Shown: one piece after another, positions 35,145-45,705 of the stretch | Position numbering within the stretch: position 1 is the stretch's first letter | How the letters are laid out: each line of letters begins with the position of its first letter | NCBI GenBank assembly: GCA_024734555.1 | Contig: JANPWX010000010.1 | Coordinates: 3,103,140 to 3,167,139 of the forward strand | Direction of reading: 5' to 3' | Source: Trochalopteron elliotii | Taxonomy: Eukaryota; Chordata; Aves; Passeriformes; Leiothrichidae | Length of the DNA stretch: 64,000 nucleotides | The notes under the pieces: generated by a model | Told to the model about the DNA's origin: nothing | The model's database searches: none | The model's input: only the letters and a program-made list of their open reading frames with translations | Program-made: the position numbers and the translations under genes

Positions 35145-36870
35145 GAAGAGGTTTTCTTGCTCTTATCTTTGGTTACTGCCTTACATCAAGCAGTAACTTG
35201 AGTCCTCTAGGGTCCAGTTCAGTCACCTACTCAATCTCATGGGCTCCACTTCCTGGTAGAGGGCTAGACAGAGGGTTGCAATTGCATTTCCTCATCACCT
35301 CCAAAGCTGATCTATAGACTGACTTTGCAGCCAGAGCCCAGATCTGTTTCCTGGGAAATCTCTTGTGGCTTATTTCCAACCTCTCCAACACACTCTTAAC
35401 CCTCAGGAGACACTGCAATCCCTGCTGTGCACACGGGAGTAGTGATGTCAGGATGTAGGAAGGCCAGGCAAGAAAAAAATCACTTCTGGAGGGTTACGGT
35501 GTGTGTTTTTCCCCATGGGGCCATTGCAGCACACTTACATTCAGACATTCATCTGAGTGTGCAGACAGCTCTGCCTGGGGGAAGTATTTCATGAGATGGG
35601 CCTGTGTTTGAGGCAGGAGGAATAGAGTAAAATTGTATCAGTGTTCGGGCTTGCTGCTTCTCTACTTAGATTATGACCGTGGTCCTAAGAGCAAATCTAG
35701 AAAATTCGAAGTGGGAAAAGGAGAGAGAAATCATATCCCTGGCACTGAATTATAGCCCTGGCCCCCAACAAACCCCTTGATGTTCTTTGCCCTGGCATTG
35801 CAATCTTTAAAAAATACAGCTGAATACAAACTGCTGCAACACCACCTCTAGTAGGCAATGGCTGTCATATGCTCAGCCCTCATCTGGATTCATCCACAAC
35901 TCGCCAGAGGACCCAAACAAAAGTTTATTGTACTCCAAAATCACTGTCAGCACACAGAAAGTGTTGTGCATGAAATATGTGTGACACAGGTCAAAAATCT
36001 GGAGAAACAATGGGTCAAACCCCTGCCAAATGACACAAAATTTGTAATAGGAATGAAAGATGTAGGAGTCTGAAATAAAAGGCTCAGGTTACTTACTAGC
36101 AGTCAGATTTTCCTCTGGTCGGTTCAGATTTTAATATTGCCCCCTGGCAGGTAAAATTTGTAAAGAGGAGAGTTTCTGAATTATGAAAAACAGGTGAAGA
36201 AGCTGAGGATGGTGCCTCAGAGACACTGAAAGAAGTTACTCTGTCCACTGCATCAAAGGCCAGGCTGTCTGACACACAATGAAGCACAGGGACTGGGCTT
36301 GTCCTCTGTGATGCTCAGCAGAAAAGCAAAGTTCATACATAGGAGCACATCCCTGGAGAGTCCCTTTTGTGGTTCATGAAAAGAAAGAGGTGTTTTCAGG
36401 AGTGGGCTGAAATGCCCTCTGATGTTGTCTTTGTTGGGTCAAGGGTGCTCCTGTTTTAAGTTAGCTACTTGAGCTTGTGTAAAATGAAATCTAAAATCCA
36501 CAGACCTAAATTGAGGGACTAAAGGAGAAGTCAAGGGAGAGCAGAGGAGGTGGAAATGGTCACTTATTTGCTGGAGGAGGAGGGGGTCCTAAGTGAAATG
36601 GTAGAATAGAAGTCAAGGCAGGAAGATAACGTGGCTGGGGAGTGAAGGAGACAGGAGGCAAAGCTCTTTTAGTGAATTCCTGGATAAAGAGGAGAACAAT
36701 TCTTCATAGCCATCCCCAGCTCTCCAAATCTCTGAATCCTGAACCCTTGTGCTCCCATAAGAACTCTACCAAGAGCTGTGAGAGTAGGAAAAGTGAATTC
36801 CAACCTATGTGAAAGCAAAGAACAGAGAGAAAAGTTACCAGACACCAACGGGATGCTAAAAAAGCCATGG

Positions 36871-36925
36871 AAAAAACAAGCAAACAAACAAACAAAAACA
36901 AACAAACAAACAAACAAAAAAAAAA
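36871..36925. repeat. (CAAA)n-rich tract
   Basis: Imperfect CAAA/CAAAA units ending in a 10-A run; gives Val/Cys/Leu/Phe-rich chance frames on the minus strand. Confidence 0.92.
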
Positions 36926-37476
36926 CCAAGATAGAGAGATGCTACTAGCTGGAAATACAGAGATTAGCTAGTTGCATAGGACAGAGGGCTCAGACAGAAA
37001 TGCAGCTGAATCCCAGCACCCAGATTTTTGGGAACAGATGTACTCTCAAGAACACACGAGAAAGCTAAGAGGTGCCTCATACTGGCCAAATGCAATCAAG
37101 GATATTTGAGGTCTGGTGAGCAGATGTTACTATACAGGCAAGGAAATGCTGGCCATGCAACAAACAGAGACAGCCAAAATATACAGCATCCCCAGGAGGT
37201 TTTTGAAGCAACCAGGAAAGGACCTTTTCATTGCAAGCCACACAAACTACCTCATTGTTGCAGACAAGTGTTCAGACTGTGAAGTGGTAGGTATCAGATG
37301 AAACACAAGAAAGAAAAGGAGAATTTCAGCAGGCACCTTGTTTTACTTGAAGTAACTTTGCATGACTTACCCAAGAAGAGAAATCCTGTCCCAGCATATT
37401 GCCCCCTAAGCATGACCAAACAGCAAAGCTGAACCAGTAGTTTTATTTGCTAAGTAAGGTTGAAGGAGGCAAAGAC

Positions 37477-37826
37477 TGTTATGTTTGGTAGCAGTTTTGG
37501 AGACAGGGATGCAACTGAACACACTGAAGTTCATGCAACAACAGCCAACATTTATTGACCGAGGCCCCCTTTTTTATAGGGGGTTCAAATTTCTCGTGCT
37601 TGAACACCTGATTGGTCAACGTTTCAACACCACCCAGCTCACTGGCCAATTCGATCAGGATTGAATGGGATTGGCTGGGGTCCCATGTTTGAGTTTGAAT
37701 CCAACCTATCATTGTGTTACCCAGGGACTTCTTTACTTCTAGTCTTTAATGAGCTAGGCTAGTCAAGTTGGGTTCAGTTATGGCCAATTTTATCTGTGCA
37801 GCTTCAGACCTGCTGCAGCTGTCACA
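37477..37826 (-). mobile_element. ERV LTR (family P), minus strand, probable 3' LTR
   Basis: TGTTATGTTTGG to GCTGCAGCTGTCACA, 350 bp. Highly similar to 45352-45705 in the same orientation (shared AACACACTGAAGTTCATGCA and GAGCTAGGCTAGTC stretches). The reversed AATAAA lies in ACATTTATTGAC near 37551. A purine-rich tract on the minus strand adjoins the high-coordinate end, which fits a 3' LTR. Confidence 0.8.
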
Positions 37827-37843
37827 GTTCCCTGTTTTCTGTT
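37827..37843 (-). promoter_or_regulatory. Candidate polypurine tract
   Basis: On the minus strand the bases preceding the LTR start read ACAGAAAACAGGGAAC, directly before TGTGACAGC. Polypurine tracts prime plus-strand DNA synthesis in retroviruses. The tract is weak, so the call is tentative. Confidence 0.4.
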
Positions 37844-40572
37844 TAAAAATGCAAAGCATTCTTCGTTATCCTCTGCAGGTGCCTTGTGAACAGGATGAGA
37901 AAGACACCATGATGACGCAAATGATGAGCTTAGTTTGAATAAGATTTTCCACCCAATTTAACAAGCCTAGTCTCTTCCAGCTAGTGATGTATCCCATGTA
38001 TCTTTGGAGTTGTAACATTCACATCCAGGAGCTGTCAAACGGGATTACCATACAAGTTTTCAAGATGGTATGTCCCTGGCTCATTACTTAGAAGTTAAAA
38101 ATTACAGCTTTACACTACAAGCAAGAAACAATTCAACTCAAAACCATTTCAATTAAAAACTGTGATAAATAGATATGATTCGTGCTAACTAAAATTGTAA
38201 CTATATCAATATTCTAGGAGATAATTGTTACAAAGTAATACAGGAAATTACTGTCAAGGAGCAGATGTGCCCATTTTGCAGATGTTACATGTAAAAATAG
38301 GATACAGGATATAGTTTTGAGATAAGTATTGTCCCAAGACAGAAATTACCTTGAGATGGACAAAGCTGGGACAGTTTCAAGTAAAGACCTGAAGCTGTGG
38401 TTTTACAAGGGTAATTTTTTTTGGAACATAATGCTTACTTACATAACACAATGCTTAGTATACACACGCAACCTGTAAGGTTAACTAGAGGACAAAATGC
38501 CAAAGAGTGTGAGCTTCATCAAAGACCACTGAAAGAGGACAGAAGACACCCTGGCAACAAGTGAAGCATGCACTATGAAGTATAAGTGACGTAGATTTTA
38601 GAATCAGAAATAGGAGGGAATTTAGGGAAACATTGATGAATATGTATTAGCATATGGTATATAAGTATAGTTTGAAATGTATTCTATGTACATGAGGAGG
38701 GAGAAAAATCCCTCTGCATACCCCAATCGGTTTTGCTTATGCCTTATCAGAACCTCAATTATACTTAATCTCTGCCAAATGTATTTCATCTTAATTAAAA
38801 TGCTGCTAAAATTTAACTTTGTTGTTTATTGAATTGGATGTATAGAATTTCATTTATAACAAAATACACATGTTTCTGCCACTGATGCCTCCTAAATGTT
38901 TGAATCTTGGGGTTCAAGTAGGGTGATGGGTAGATTGTCTTACTATTGTTGATAATTTTTTGCTTCCAACAAGCTGTCGGCTTGCTAGGTCATGTTGTGA
39001 TTTGATTGAAAAACATGAGAATGCTCAAGACTTTTGAGGGGGGTCCACCCCACTCTCCCCCTTTCCTTATTTTAACAACTTAACAGGAACATAATTCAAT
39101 CATAACAAAACATGCACTTTTGAACGAAATTAACAGTCAATAATAACTCATAGAACAGCTGGCTTTGTCATCTATCCTTAGCTAAATAACCAATGATATC
39201 ATAAATAACTATAACTATGCACATATATATACAACTCCTTTGAAAATACTATTTACCTTTTTGTCACAAACAAATTCAAAACTATCAAAGGAAACATTTC
39301 TTTGTCTCATTTAGGTTTTACAGGTTTCTGTTATTACCTTCCCATGCATAGTTTTTAACCTTTCTGTAATCTCAAATGACCTCAATTCTGTGGCTATTGC
39401 ATCTGCATACTTAGCTGCAAAACCCCAACCTTAAAAGCCATGGTCATATTTTGGTTCAAAAATAAGAAAACATGCAAATTATTATTTTAGTGATAGCAGT
39501 GACAGCTCTGCTATATTCAGAAACCTGTGATTGACTTCAACAGGAGTTGGCATGAGTGCTTAGCCATGAAAGGTAGTTGTTAATAATTTTCAGCAAGAAA
39601 ATGATTTTATAGACATTGTAAACAGAAATGACAGGGGGCAAATCCTGTCAGAAAACTCCGCAACTGAAATTTGCTAATGAAACACTTCTCTTCTACACCA
39701 AATTAGTACCTCTATGTTTGCTTTCATGAATTTAGAATGTTCTTTTCAGGACCCTTAAAACAAGCAATGTCTTTGAATTCCAAAATGTCACAAATAGTGT
39801 TACGTTGCCATTATCCAGAGTTACTGTGAAGTGTGTTCAGTCAAACATCAGGTTTCATCATCTGCATTTGTAGGCATCAACACTGTAAGGTGATGAAGTC
39901 CAGGTAAATTATACCATGATTATTGTATAAATATCAGTATGAGTCCTTTTCAGAAACAGTTTACTATGAAGAGTCTGGGAAAAATGTACTGTGCTTTATA
40001 ATAAGGCTTTCTCTTTACAAACACATTTAATAGGTTTCCTTTAGGTGTTGTCTCAATAACCCTCTAGAGCCCAATAATCTTCTAGAGCTTTGGAGCTTTA
40101 TTGTGTAACTTTGGCTGGTTTGCTATAGATTTGTTAATTGTCAGATAAACCAAAAATAGTCAACAGTTTCATCTTTGAATAAAATGTTTGCACACCTTAA
40201 ATGACCAAGAACAAAACTGAATTTAGATTTGGAGGTCTTATAACTGGAAGTGTAGGATTTTTGGAAGAGGAAAATAAATATCTTAATACTTCTTTTCCTT
40301 TGGAATGTGAAAACAGCCTGGAAAATTACTGTGAGCTCTATACAGAAGAAAATTAAGTTGAACTAAAATCCTTAAATATTACACAGTATTATATTGAAAC
40401 CCCAATGCACATTTGAAAAGAGTCCAGTCCATCGTAGCACGAGGGCCCAAGCTGTCAAAGGCATACACAGAAACCAACACTACTACGGGTGCCTGCTTCC
40501 ACAGCAACCATTTGTTGTGTCTTACTATTGAAAACTTTACCAAAGGAGCTTTTTAATGTGTCTCAATTCCAT
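37844..40572 (-). other. AT-rich block, probable decayed ERV interior
   Basis: About 2.7 kb without any reading frame of 60 codons on either strand. It lies beside the minus LTR where env/pol remnants of a provirus would be, but no retroviral protein motif is recognisable. It contains an LTR-like unit at 38688-39054. Confidence 0.4.
38688..39054 (-). mobile_element. Possible LTR-like unit with polypurine tract
   Basis: On the minus strand GGAAAGGGGGAGAG (a good polypurine tract, 39055-39068) is followed by TGGGGTGGACC; a CAATAAAC signal lies at about 38824-38831, and the unit could end in CATGTACA at 38688. This is the arrangement of a 3' LTR about 370 bp long. No second copy was found to confirm the ends. 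Confidence 0.35.
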
Positions 40573-40969
40573 TGTAGGAGTGTAGGAGAAGGGATTACAG
40601 GCAACCTCACCCCTGATAAATAACAGCTGTGTTAATTACCTAATATAGCCTTACCCCTGATGAGTCACAACTATATCCAATAAAGATAAATATGATAAAA
40701 GAGGTGGGTTAGCTTGCTGGGGAGAATCATGAAGGAGGGGGGACCTTGAAGGAGGACCTTGAGGGAAGATCTGGAGGAAGAGGAACAAGGAAGGATCCTG
40801 AGGAAGAAGGACTGGAGGACTGGGAAAAACAAGAGAAAGAATCACTGTTATGAGGTCAGTCTGGGTCTGCACTTAGAGCCTATTGTTGGAGCCTGCAGTC
40901 ATAGTCTAGCTAGGTAAAAGCCTGCATTCCGAGTCTGCAAACTAATACACACAGTCACAGTTTAGCAGG
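40573..40969 (+). mobile_element. ERV LTR (family Q), plus strand, left part
   Basis: Begins TGTAGGAGTGTAGGAG and contains ACCCCTGATGAGTCACAACTA, CAATAAAGATAAAT and a purine-rich stretch with repeated GGACCTTGA. Matches a passerine LTR I recall. It is cut at 40969 by the LTR at 40970; GCAGG (40965-40969) is its last sequence. Confidence 0.7.
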
Positions 40970-42632
40970 TGTAAAGATTTCACATTCGCCAATTTTGACC
41001 TTTCCCAGCCAATGCACCAATTATAAGATGGTTTCAGTGTTTGCTCTTTTTTGAGATATGACTAGGAGAAAACAGAAAGCAAAACAGGCTTACCTCAAAG
41101 TTAGATAGTTTATTCACACACACTAAAAGAATGGAAAAGGAAAAAAAAAAGATATCCTCAAAACACCTTTTCCTCCCCTCACAAGTGTTCACTATCTCAC
41201 AAAACAACATTGAGAGTCAAAAACCTGTACTTTCAGTCAGTTTCACCTTTCTAAAAAATAATCTTTTGCCAGTTCTTCAGGGAGAAGAATCTCTTTTAGT
41301 TTACCATGGACTTTTCCTCACTGACAACCTACAACAGTTCTCATGTGGGTTTTAACTGTCACAAAAACAGCCGCCCTGGGGAAACCTGCTTTCCTGACCC
41401 CTCCCATTAGCAGTTTCTCAAGCTGCTTATGGGTCATGAGTCTATACTCTTGTATACTGGGGTGTCATCTTTTAAAGACAAGTAACCTCAAAGTCAAAGG
41501 ATTCTTCACCTCAAGGAACAGAGGTATCTTCTCACTTATTTTCTGGTGCAAAGGGCTCCTCATCTCCATCTCTGTTCAAGCATCCTATAAGATCAATATC
41601 ACTTAGTCCATCACAAACACTTTAGCTCAGAATCCATACACAAATCTCACAATCATCTCCCCAAATGCACATCTTTTTCATGATTTACAGGGATAACCTA
41701 CGTATAGAGTTCCTTTCTACAACTCAATAAGAAGTCCAGTCTAAAGTGGGATGGAAATCTCCTCAATCTCTTCCTCCAATCAGTCCTTTCACTCTTGCTC
41801 CCCTGACTTCATGCAGTGTCTTCTCTAAGTTCACTCTGTCTTTTCTTGTCTCTCTCAGGGAAGGGTTTAAGCCTTGAAAGCCTCATTTGCCAGGAAAGGG
41901 TTAAATCTGCCCAGGGTTGCAGTGGTCCTATGATGTCTGATGGGCCGTGGAAACTCAAAGCCCTGCTGATGAGAGAGGCTGGTGGATGCCTTCTTTTCCA
42001 GCCCTCGATCTCATGGCCTGGGCTGCTTAGAGCTGATCCCTGGAGCCCAAAGAAGAAGTGGGGGTGGGGGGGAGGAGGACTATTCCCTCCCCAGCCCTGG
42101 CTGGCAGCACGGGCAGCTGCCGGGGCGAGCTTAAAACTCCTTAGGTGTTAGTAACCAGGGCCTTTCCTCCCCTCCCCTGCTGCTAGCTGTTACCTGGCCC
42201 AGCCACGGCCAGGCCCCATCTGCCCTGGCCCCTGGCATGCAGCCAGCCCTGGGCTGCAGCATCCCCTCTCCCCCCGCCGGCAACGGGGCAAAATGAGGCT
42301 CAGCCAGCCGAGCAGCCCCACCCCCTGGGCAGCAGCTCCTGGAGGCCTGGCTGGGCTCGGAGCAGTGGGGCCTAAGCCAGCCCCTTTTTGCTACTCATGA
42401 TGTTACCTTGTGGCTCACCAGGAGAAAAGAGGGTAGCTCGAACCCAGTCTCAGCTTTATATGGGTTTTACCAAAAGTCGCATTCCGTTTTCTCAGCAGTC
42501 AAACTACATGCCAGTAGCCAAGAACTGGCATTTGATAGGTCCCTGTCCTTTCCAAAGAAATCTAAGGGTCCTTACAGGGCAATATTTCATATTCCTTTTC
42601 AACTAAAAACCAAACTGTGTTAACCCATAACA
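40970..42632 (-). mobile_element. Solo ERV LTR (family H), nested, perfect target duplication
   Basis: 1663 bp from TGTAAAGATTTCACATTCGCC to TGTGTTAACCCATAACA, a relative of 29089-30617. Flanked by GCAGG at 40965-40969 and 42633-42637, a perfect 5-bp duplication inside the family Q LTR. The GC-rich block at about 42020-42400 corresponds to that of the other family H copies. The coding potential is chance (longest 111 codons). Confidence 0.92.
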
Positions 42633-42637
42633 GCAGG

Positions 42638-42831
42638 AAACAACCAGCAGTCAGAGGCTGCAAGGGAAACCTACAGTAAGAGCTTGCTGCAGCCAGAGTC
42701 AGTGAACAGTTGGAGTCAGGATAACTGAATTGTTAAGAGGAGTAAACCAAGACTCTTTTCATGCTGTGATATACAAGAAGTCTGTGTCTCAGCTCATTTC
42801 TACCCTCTAATGAGAGACCTGCTGCATCACA
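42638..42831 (+). mobile_element. ERV LTR (family Q), right part
   Basis: Continues the LTR broken at 40969 (AAACAACCAGCAGTCAGAGGCTG) and ends GCTGCATCACA at 42831. The combined family Q LTR is about 590 bp. It is followed directly by TGGGTAGTCGCTTTGGGC, in the place of a primer-binding site but not matching a tRNA end I can name. Confidence 0.7.
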
Positions 42832-43623
42832 TGGGTAGTCGCTTTGGGCTTGCTCTGCACGCTAGGCACTTGCATTGTTACAGGTGAGTTGGCCGTGGCA
42901 GGCTGTGGTGGCTGGGAGGGCGCTGCTCACTGATTCCTGCAGCTATCTTATCCTGCCTCACTCCTCGGTCCTGGCATGGGGGGAGGTTGGGGCGGGGGGG
43001 GGGGGCCTGCTTTGGGACACCCCCAGGATGGTGGTTTCAGCGTCGCTGTGGTTGGTTCAAAGCACTGTGTTGTGCTCCAGCCACAAACGGTGGTTGCTAT
43101 GCAACGTGAATTGGCATCTGCCCCAGGATGGCTCTCAATGTCAGGTGGCCCCGCTCTGCTCTGCTGGTCTGGGGCTGCTCACTGCAGGCCGGGTCCCCCA
43201 GCCCCTCAGGTACTGGCTGCTGCAGCATCTCTCAAGCTCCTTGAGCCCTGGCTGTGTAAAGAGCATGATGTGATGTCCCGTGGTTCTGGGCACTGGCACC
43301 TCTGCACCAGCACTTCCAGCGTTGCGCGCCACTTGACTTTCAGCTCCAGACTGCATGCCAAACCTGTAAATGGGTGTGCCAGTGCATCCATGGTGATGAG
43401 GGGGGTGTAGGAAAGTGATGATTCTTGCAGCCAGGGCGTGGGAAGTCCCAGGCACTGAGAGAATTCACCTGACACAAGCAGTGGCGGTTTGGGCGGTTGC
43501 GGCATGGGTGTTTCCATGTGTGATGCAGACACTGCCGGTGCCAGTGGGGGAGCTCTGGTGGTGCAGTGGGATGATACCGCAGGGGTAGGGAGCCTAAGTA
43601 ATGGCCGCCCCCCCCTTGGTTTG
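42832..43623. other. GC-rich block, possibly ERV leader/interior
   Basis: GC-rich, with CpGs and a 12-G run at 42994-43005. Overlapping frames of 132-144 codons on both strands share no protein motif and are probably compositional. It follows an LTR end, so it may be proviral leader sequence. Confidence 0.35.
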
Positions 43624-44098
43624 TGTAGTGGTTTCAAATTTGCCTATTTCTGTTTCTTGAATTATGTGTAGTGGTTTGATTGTCTACTAGAATTATTTAC
43701 TCTTTTTCTGCTGTGAGATAGGATTAGGAGAAAAACCAGAGCAGGCCCAAAACTTAAAAGGGTATAAAGACAGGTTTATTAACAAAACTACAAGAGAGAA
43801 AGAATTAATAAGAATCACAATAAAATGTTCAAAACACTCCTCCTCTCCCCCAACAGCTTCTTTTCTTTCTCACACACAACGTATAAAGACAAAACTTGGA
43901 ACTCTAGGTCAGTTTACTACTTATAAATAGTCTTCCATCAGTTCTTTTAGAGTGGGAAGTCTCTTTTGGTCTGCCATGGAACCTCCCACAAGACAAGAAC
44001 AGGACACTCGTGGCTTTTTTAATTCTCACAAAAGCAGGCACCCAGGAATCTGCAACTGTGAAGTCCCTCCCATGTCATGCAGCCTTCCCCTGGCTGCA
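43624..44098 (-). mobile_element. ERV LTR (family H), truncated, minus strand
   Basis: TGTAGTGGTTTCAAATTTGCC, then CTACTAGAATTATTTACTC and AGGGTATAAAGACAGG match the first third of 29089-30617. It stops at 44098 where the foldback element starts, and its continuation is not found beyond. Confidence 0.85.
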
Positions 44099-44833
44099 TG
44101 TGCTGGTTTTGCGCAAAAGTTATTTTTTCAAGAAAGTTATAGCAAAACCAATCAGTGACTAGGTTTGAATATTGACATCTGGTGTAGCCATTAGAAAGGT
44201 GACACGCCTCTGTGAACACACAGGGTTAAAATCAGAGAAATCCCAGGTATGCAGAGGGCATGATGGTTCTTGGTAGCGGTGGCTGGAGCGTGCTGGGGCG
44301 GGAGGGGGTGGCTACGATCTCACAGCAGCATGCCTGCAGCTGGGTCTTCCCTGCTTCTTCTGCCCGGCAGCTGCTGAGAGGGGGAAAAGGAGCCTGGCTC
44401 CTTCACAAGGGCTGCCTAGCCCAGCTAGGCCTCCTGGTGTCACGATGGAGGAGCGACTTTAGCAGCAAGATGTTAACAGCCTCTGGAGGCCCAATCTGGC
44501 TGGGATGGGGCCCTGTCTCCTCCCCTCCCCCTGCCTGGCAGTCACCGGACCTGGCTCTGACCTAGGGCCTGACAGGCTCCCTAGGAAGGGGCCTGGGCCC
44601 AGGCAGCGCCTGGCCAGCCCAGCCCCTGTGGCAAGGAGGGAGCCAGGTTCCCTTGTTACCTCTTACTAGGCTGAAAGAAAAGAAAAGTTTTGCTGGGATT
44701 CCTCTGATTTTTAACCTGTGTAGTCCAGAGGCGTATCCCATATATAATGGGTTAATCAGGGTGTCAACATTCAAAGCCAGTCACTAATTGTTTTTTTGCC
44801 ACAGCTTCCTTCAATCAATGCAAAACCAGCACA
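44099..44833. mobile_element. Foldback element with long terminal inverted repeats
   Basis: Starts TGTGCTGGTTTTGC and ends GCAAAACCAGCACA. The two arms remain alignable as inverted repeats for roughly 150 bp (for example ACGCCTCTG...ACACAGG...AATCAGAG...ATCCCAG in both) and weakly further inward (TGGCTCC, GCCAGG). The centre, about 44450-44540, is GC-rich and has no reading frame for a transposase. It looks like a non-autonomous inverted-repeat element. I do not recognise the family. No matching target duplication (GGCTGCA against GTTTGTT). Confidence 0.7.
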
Positions 44834-44945
44834 GTTTGTTACCTGTCCTCTCCACCCACACACGGGATGGCATCCACTTCCCCCACCATTCTGCCCTGCT
44901 TTCTGTCCTTGCTGGACGTTCCGGCGGGCGGTGCATCCCTGCATC

Positions 44946-45179
44946 TCACTTGGTTTCCAACTGCCCAAGCAAGTTTGAAACAAGACTCCAGGGCTTTATA
45001 GTGTCCATGGTGACTTCCAGAGCCAGTTCCACAAGCCTCCAGGGCTTTATAACAATCATAGTGTCTTCCAGAGCCTGTTGCTCATACTTTACCCCCCATT
45101 TAGATAAAAAGAGGGTCTATACCTTAGCAACTGGGTTTTCTTCCAATGAAACCCATCCTCCCATGTTTCTTGGTGCCAT
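44946..45179 (-). pseudogene. Short broken frame, possible ERV gag start
   Basis: From an ATG at 45179 the minus strand stays in one frame for 77 codons to a TGA at 44946-44948, broken by a TAG at 45117-45119 (codon 21). It sits about 170 bases downstream of an LTR in the same orientation, where a gag start is expected. The interior carries a duplicated segment that keeps the frame. I cannot match it to a named gag family, and it may be coincidence. No functional product is possible with the stop and the short length. Confidence 0.3.
44986..45085. repeat. About 50-bp imperfect tandem duplication
   Basis: CTCCAGGGCTTTATA ... CTTCCAGAGCC occurs twice in succession with several differences. Confidence 0.75.
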
Positions 45180-45351
45180 TTTCTTCTATTTACAGGGGTA
45201 TTTACAAAGGAGTCTGGACTGGGGCAGCTTTTTTTGCTGCAGACAGATCTTCTCAACATTTTTGTGCAGCTTTTTGTGCTGCAGGCAGGCTGTACATGCT
45301 TGCCCTCTGTCTTCCCACTCTACCTGTGGAAGCTGTCAGAAATTCACTACT

Positions 45352-45705
45352 TGTTACATTTCATCACAGTTTTGGAGACAGGCACATGACAGAACACACT
45401 GAAGTTCATGCAACAACAGCCAAGGTTTATTGATGGATACCCCCTTTTATAGGGGGTTCAAATTTCCCATACTTGAACCCCTGATTGGTCAGGTGATGAG
45501 GTTTCAACTCACTGGCCAATTAGATGTCTGCATTCAGGATTGAATGGGATTGGCTGGGATCCCCTGTTTGAGTTTGAATCCAACCCATCATTGTGTTACC
45601 CAGGGACTTGTTTTCTTCTAGTCTTTAACGAGCTAGGCTAGTCGACTTGGGTTCAGTTATGGCCAATTTTATCTGTGCAACTTCAGACCAGCTGCAGCTG
45701 TCACA
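45352..45705 (-). mobile_element. ERV LTR (family P), minus strand, probable 5' LTR
   Basis: TGTTACATTTC to GCAGCTGTCACA, 354 bp, related to 37477-37826 in the same orientation but clearly diverged, with an indel around 45500-45530. The outer flanks AAAGAC (37471-37476) and AGAGAT (45706-45711) agree at four of six bases, compatible with a decayed provirus duplication or with chance. Confidence 0.8.

Larger units (their letters stand above)
34368..37476. other. Non-coding stretch without recognised genes
   Basis: Only short chance frames, a poly-A run (35128-35144) and a (CAAA)n tract (36871-36925). Confidence 0.55.
44834..45351 (-). other. Leader/gag-side remnant downstream of the family P LTR
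   Basis: On the minus strand this lies immediately after the LTR at 45352-45705, where primer-binding site, leader and gag would be. No primer-binding site is recognisable, but a short gag-like frame is present (44946-45179). The 204-codon plus-strand frame over this region is antisense to it and resembles nothing known. Confidence 0.35.

Noticed and set aside
42832..42849. Primer-binding site after the family Q LTR
   Set aside because: It begins TGG directly after the LTR but does not match any tRNA 3' end I can name.
42875..43637. 132-144 codon frames on both strands
   Set aside because: High GC content explains the lack of stops; no recognisable motif.
44788..45402. 204-codon plus-strand frame
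   Set aside because: It runs antisense to LTR-flanking DNA and across the foldback end; no family match, and it is likely a product of low stop density.
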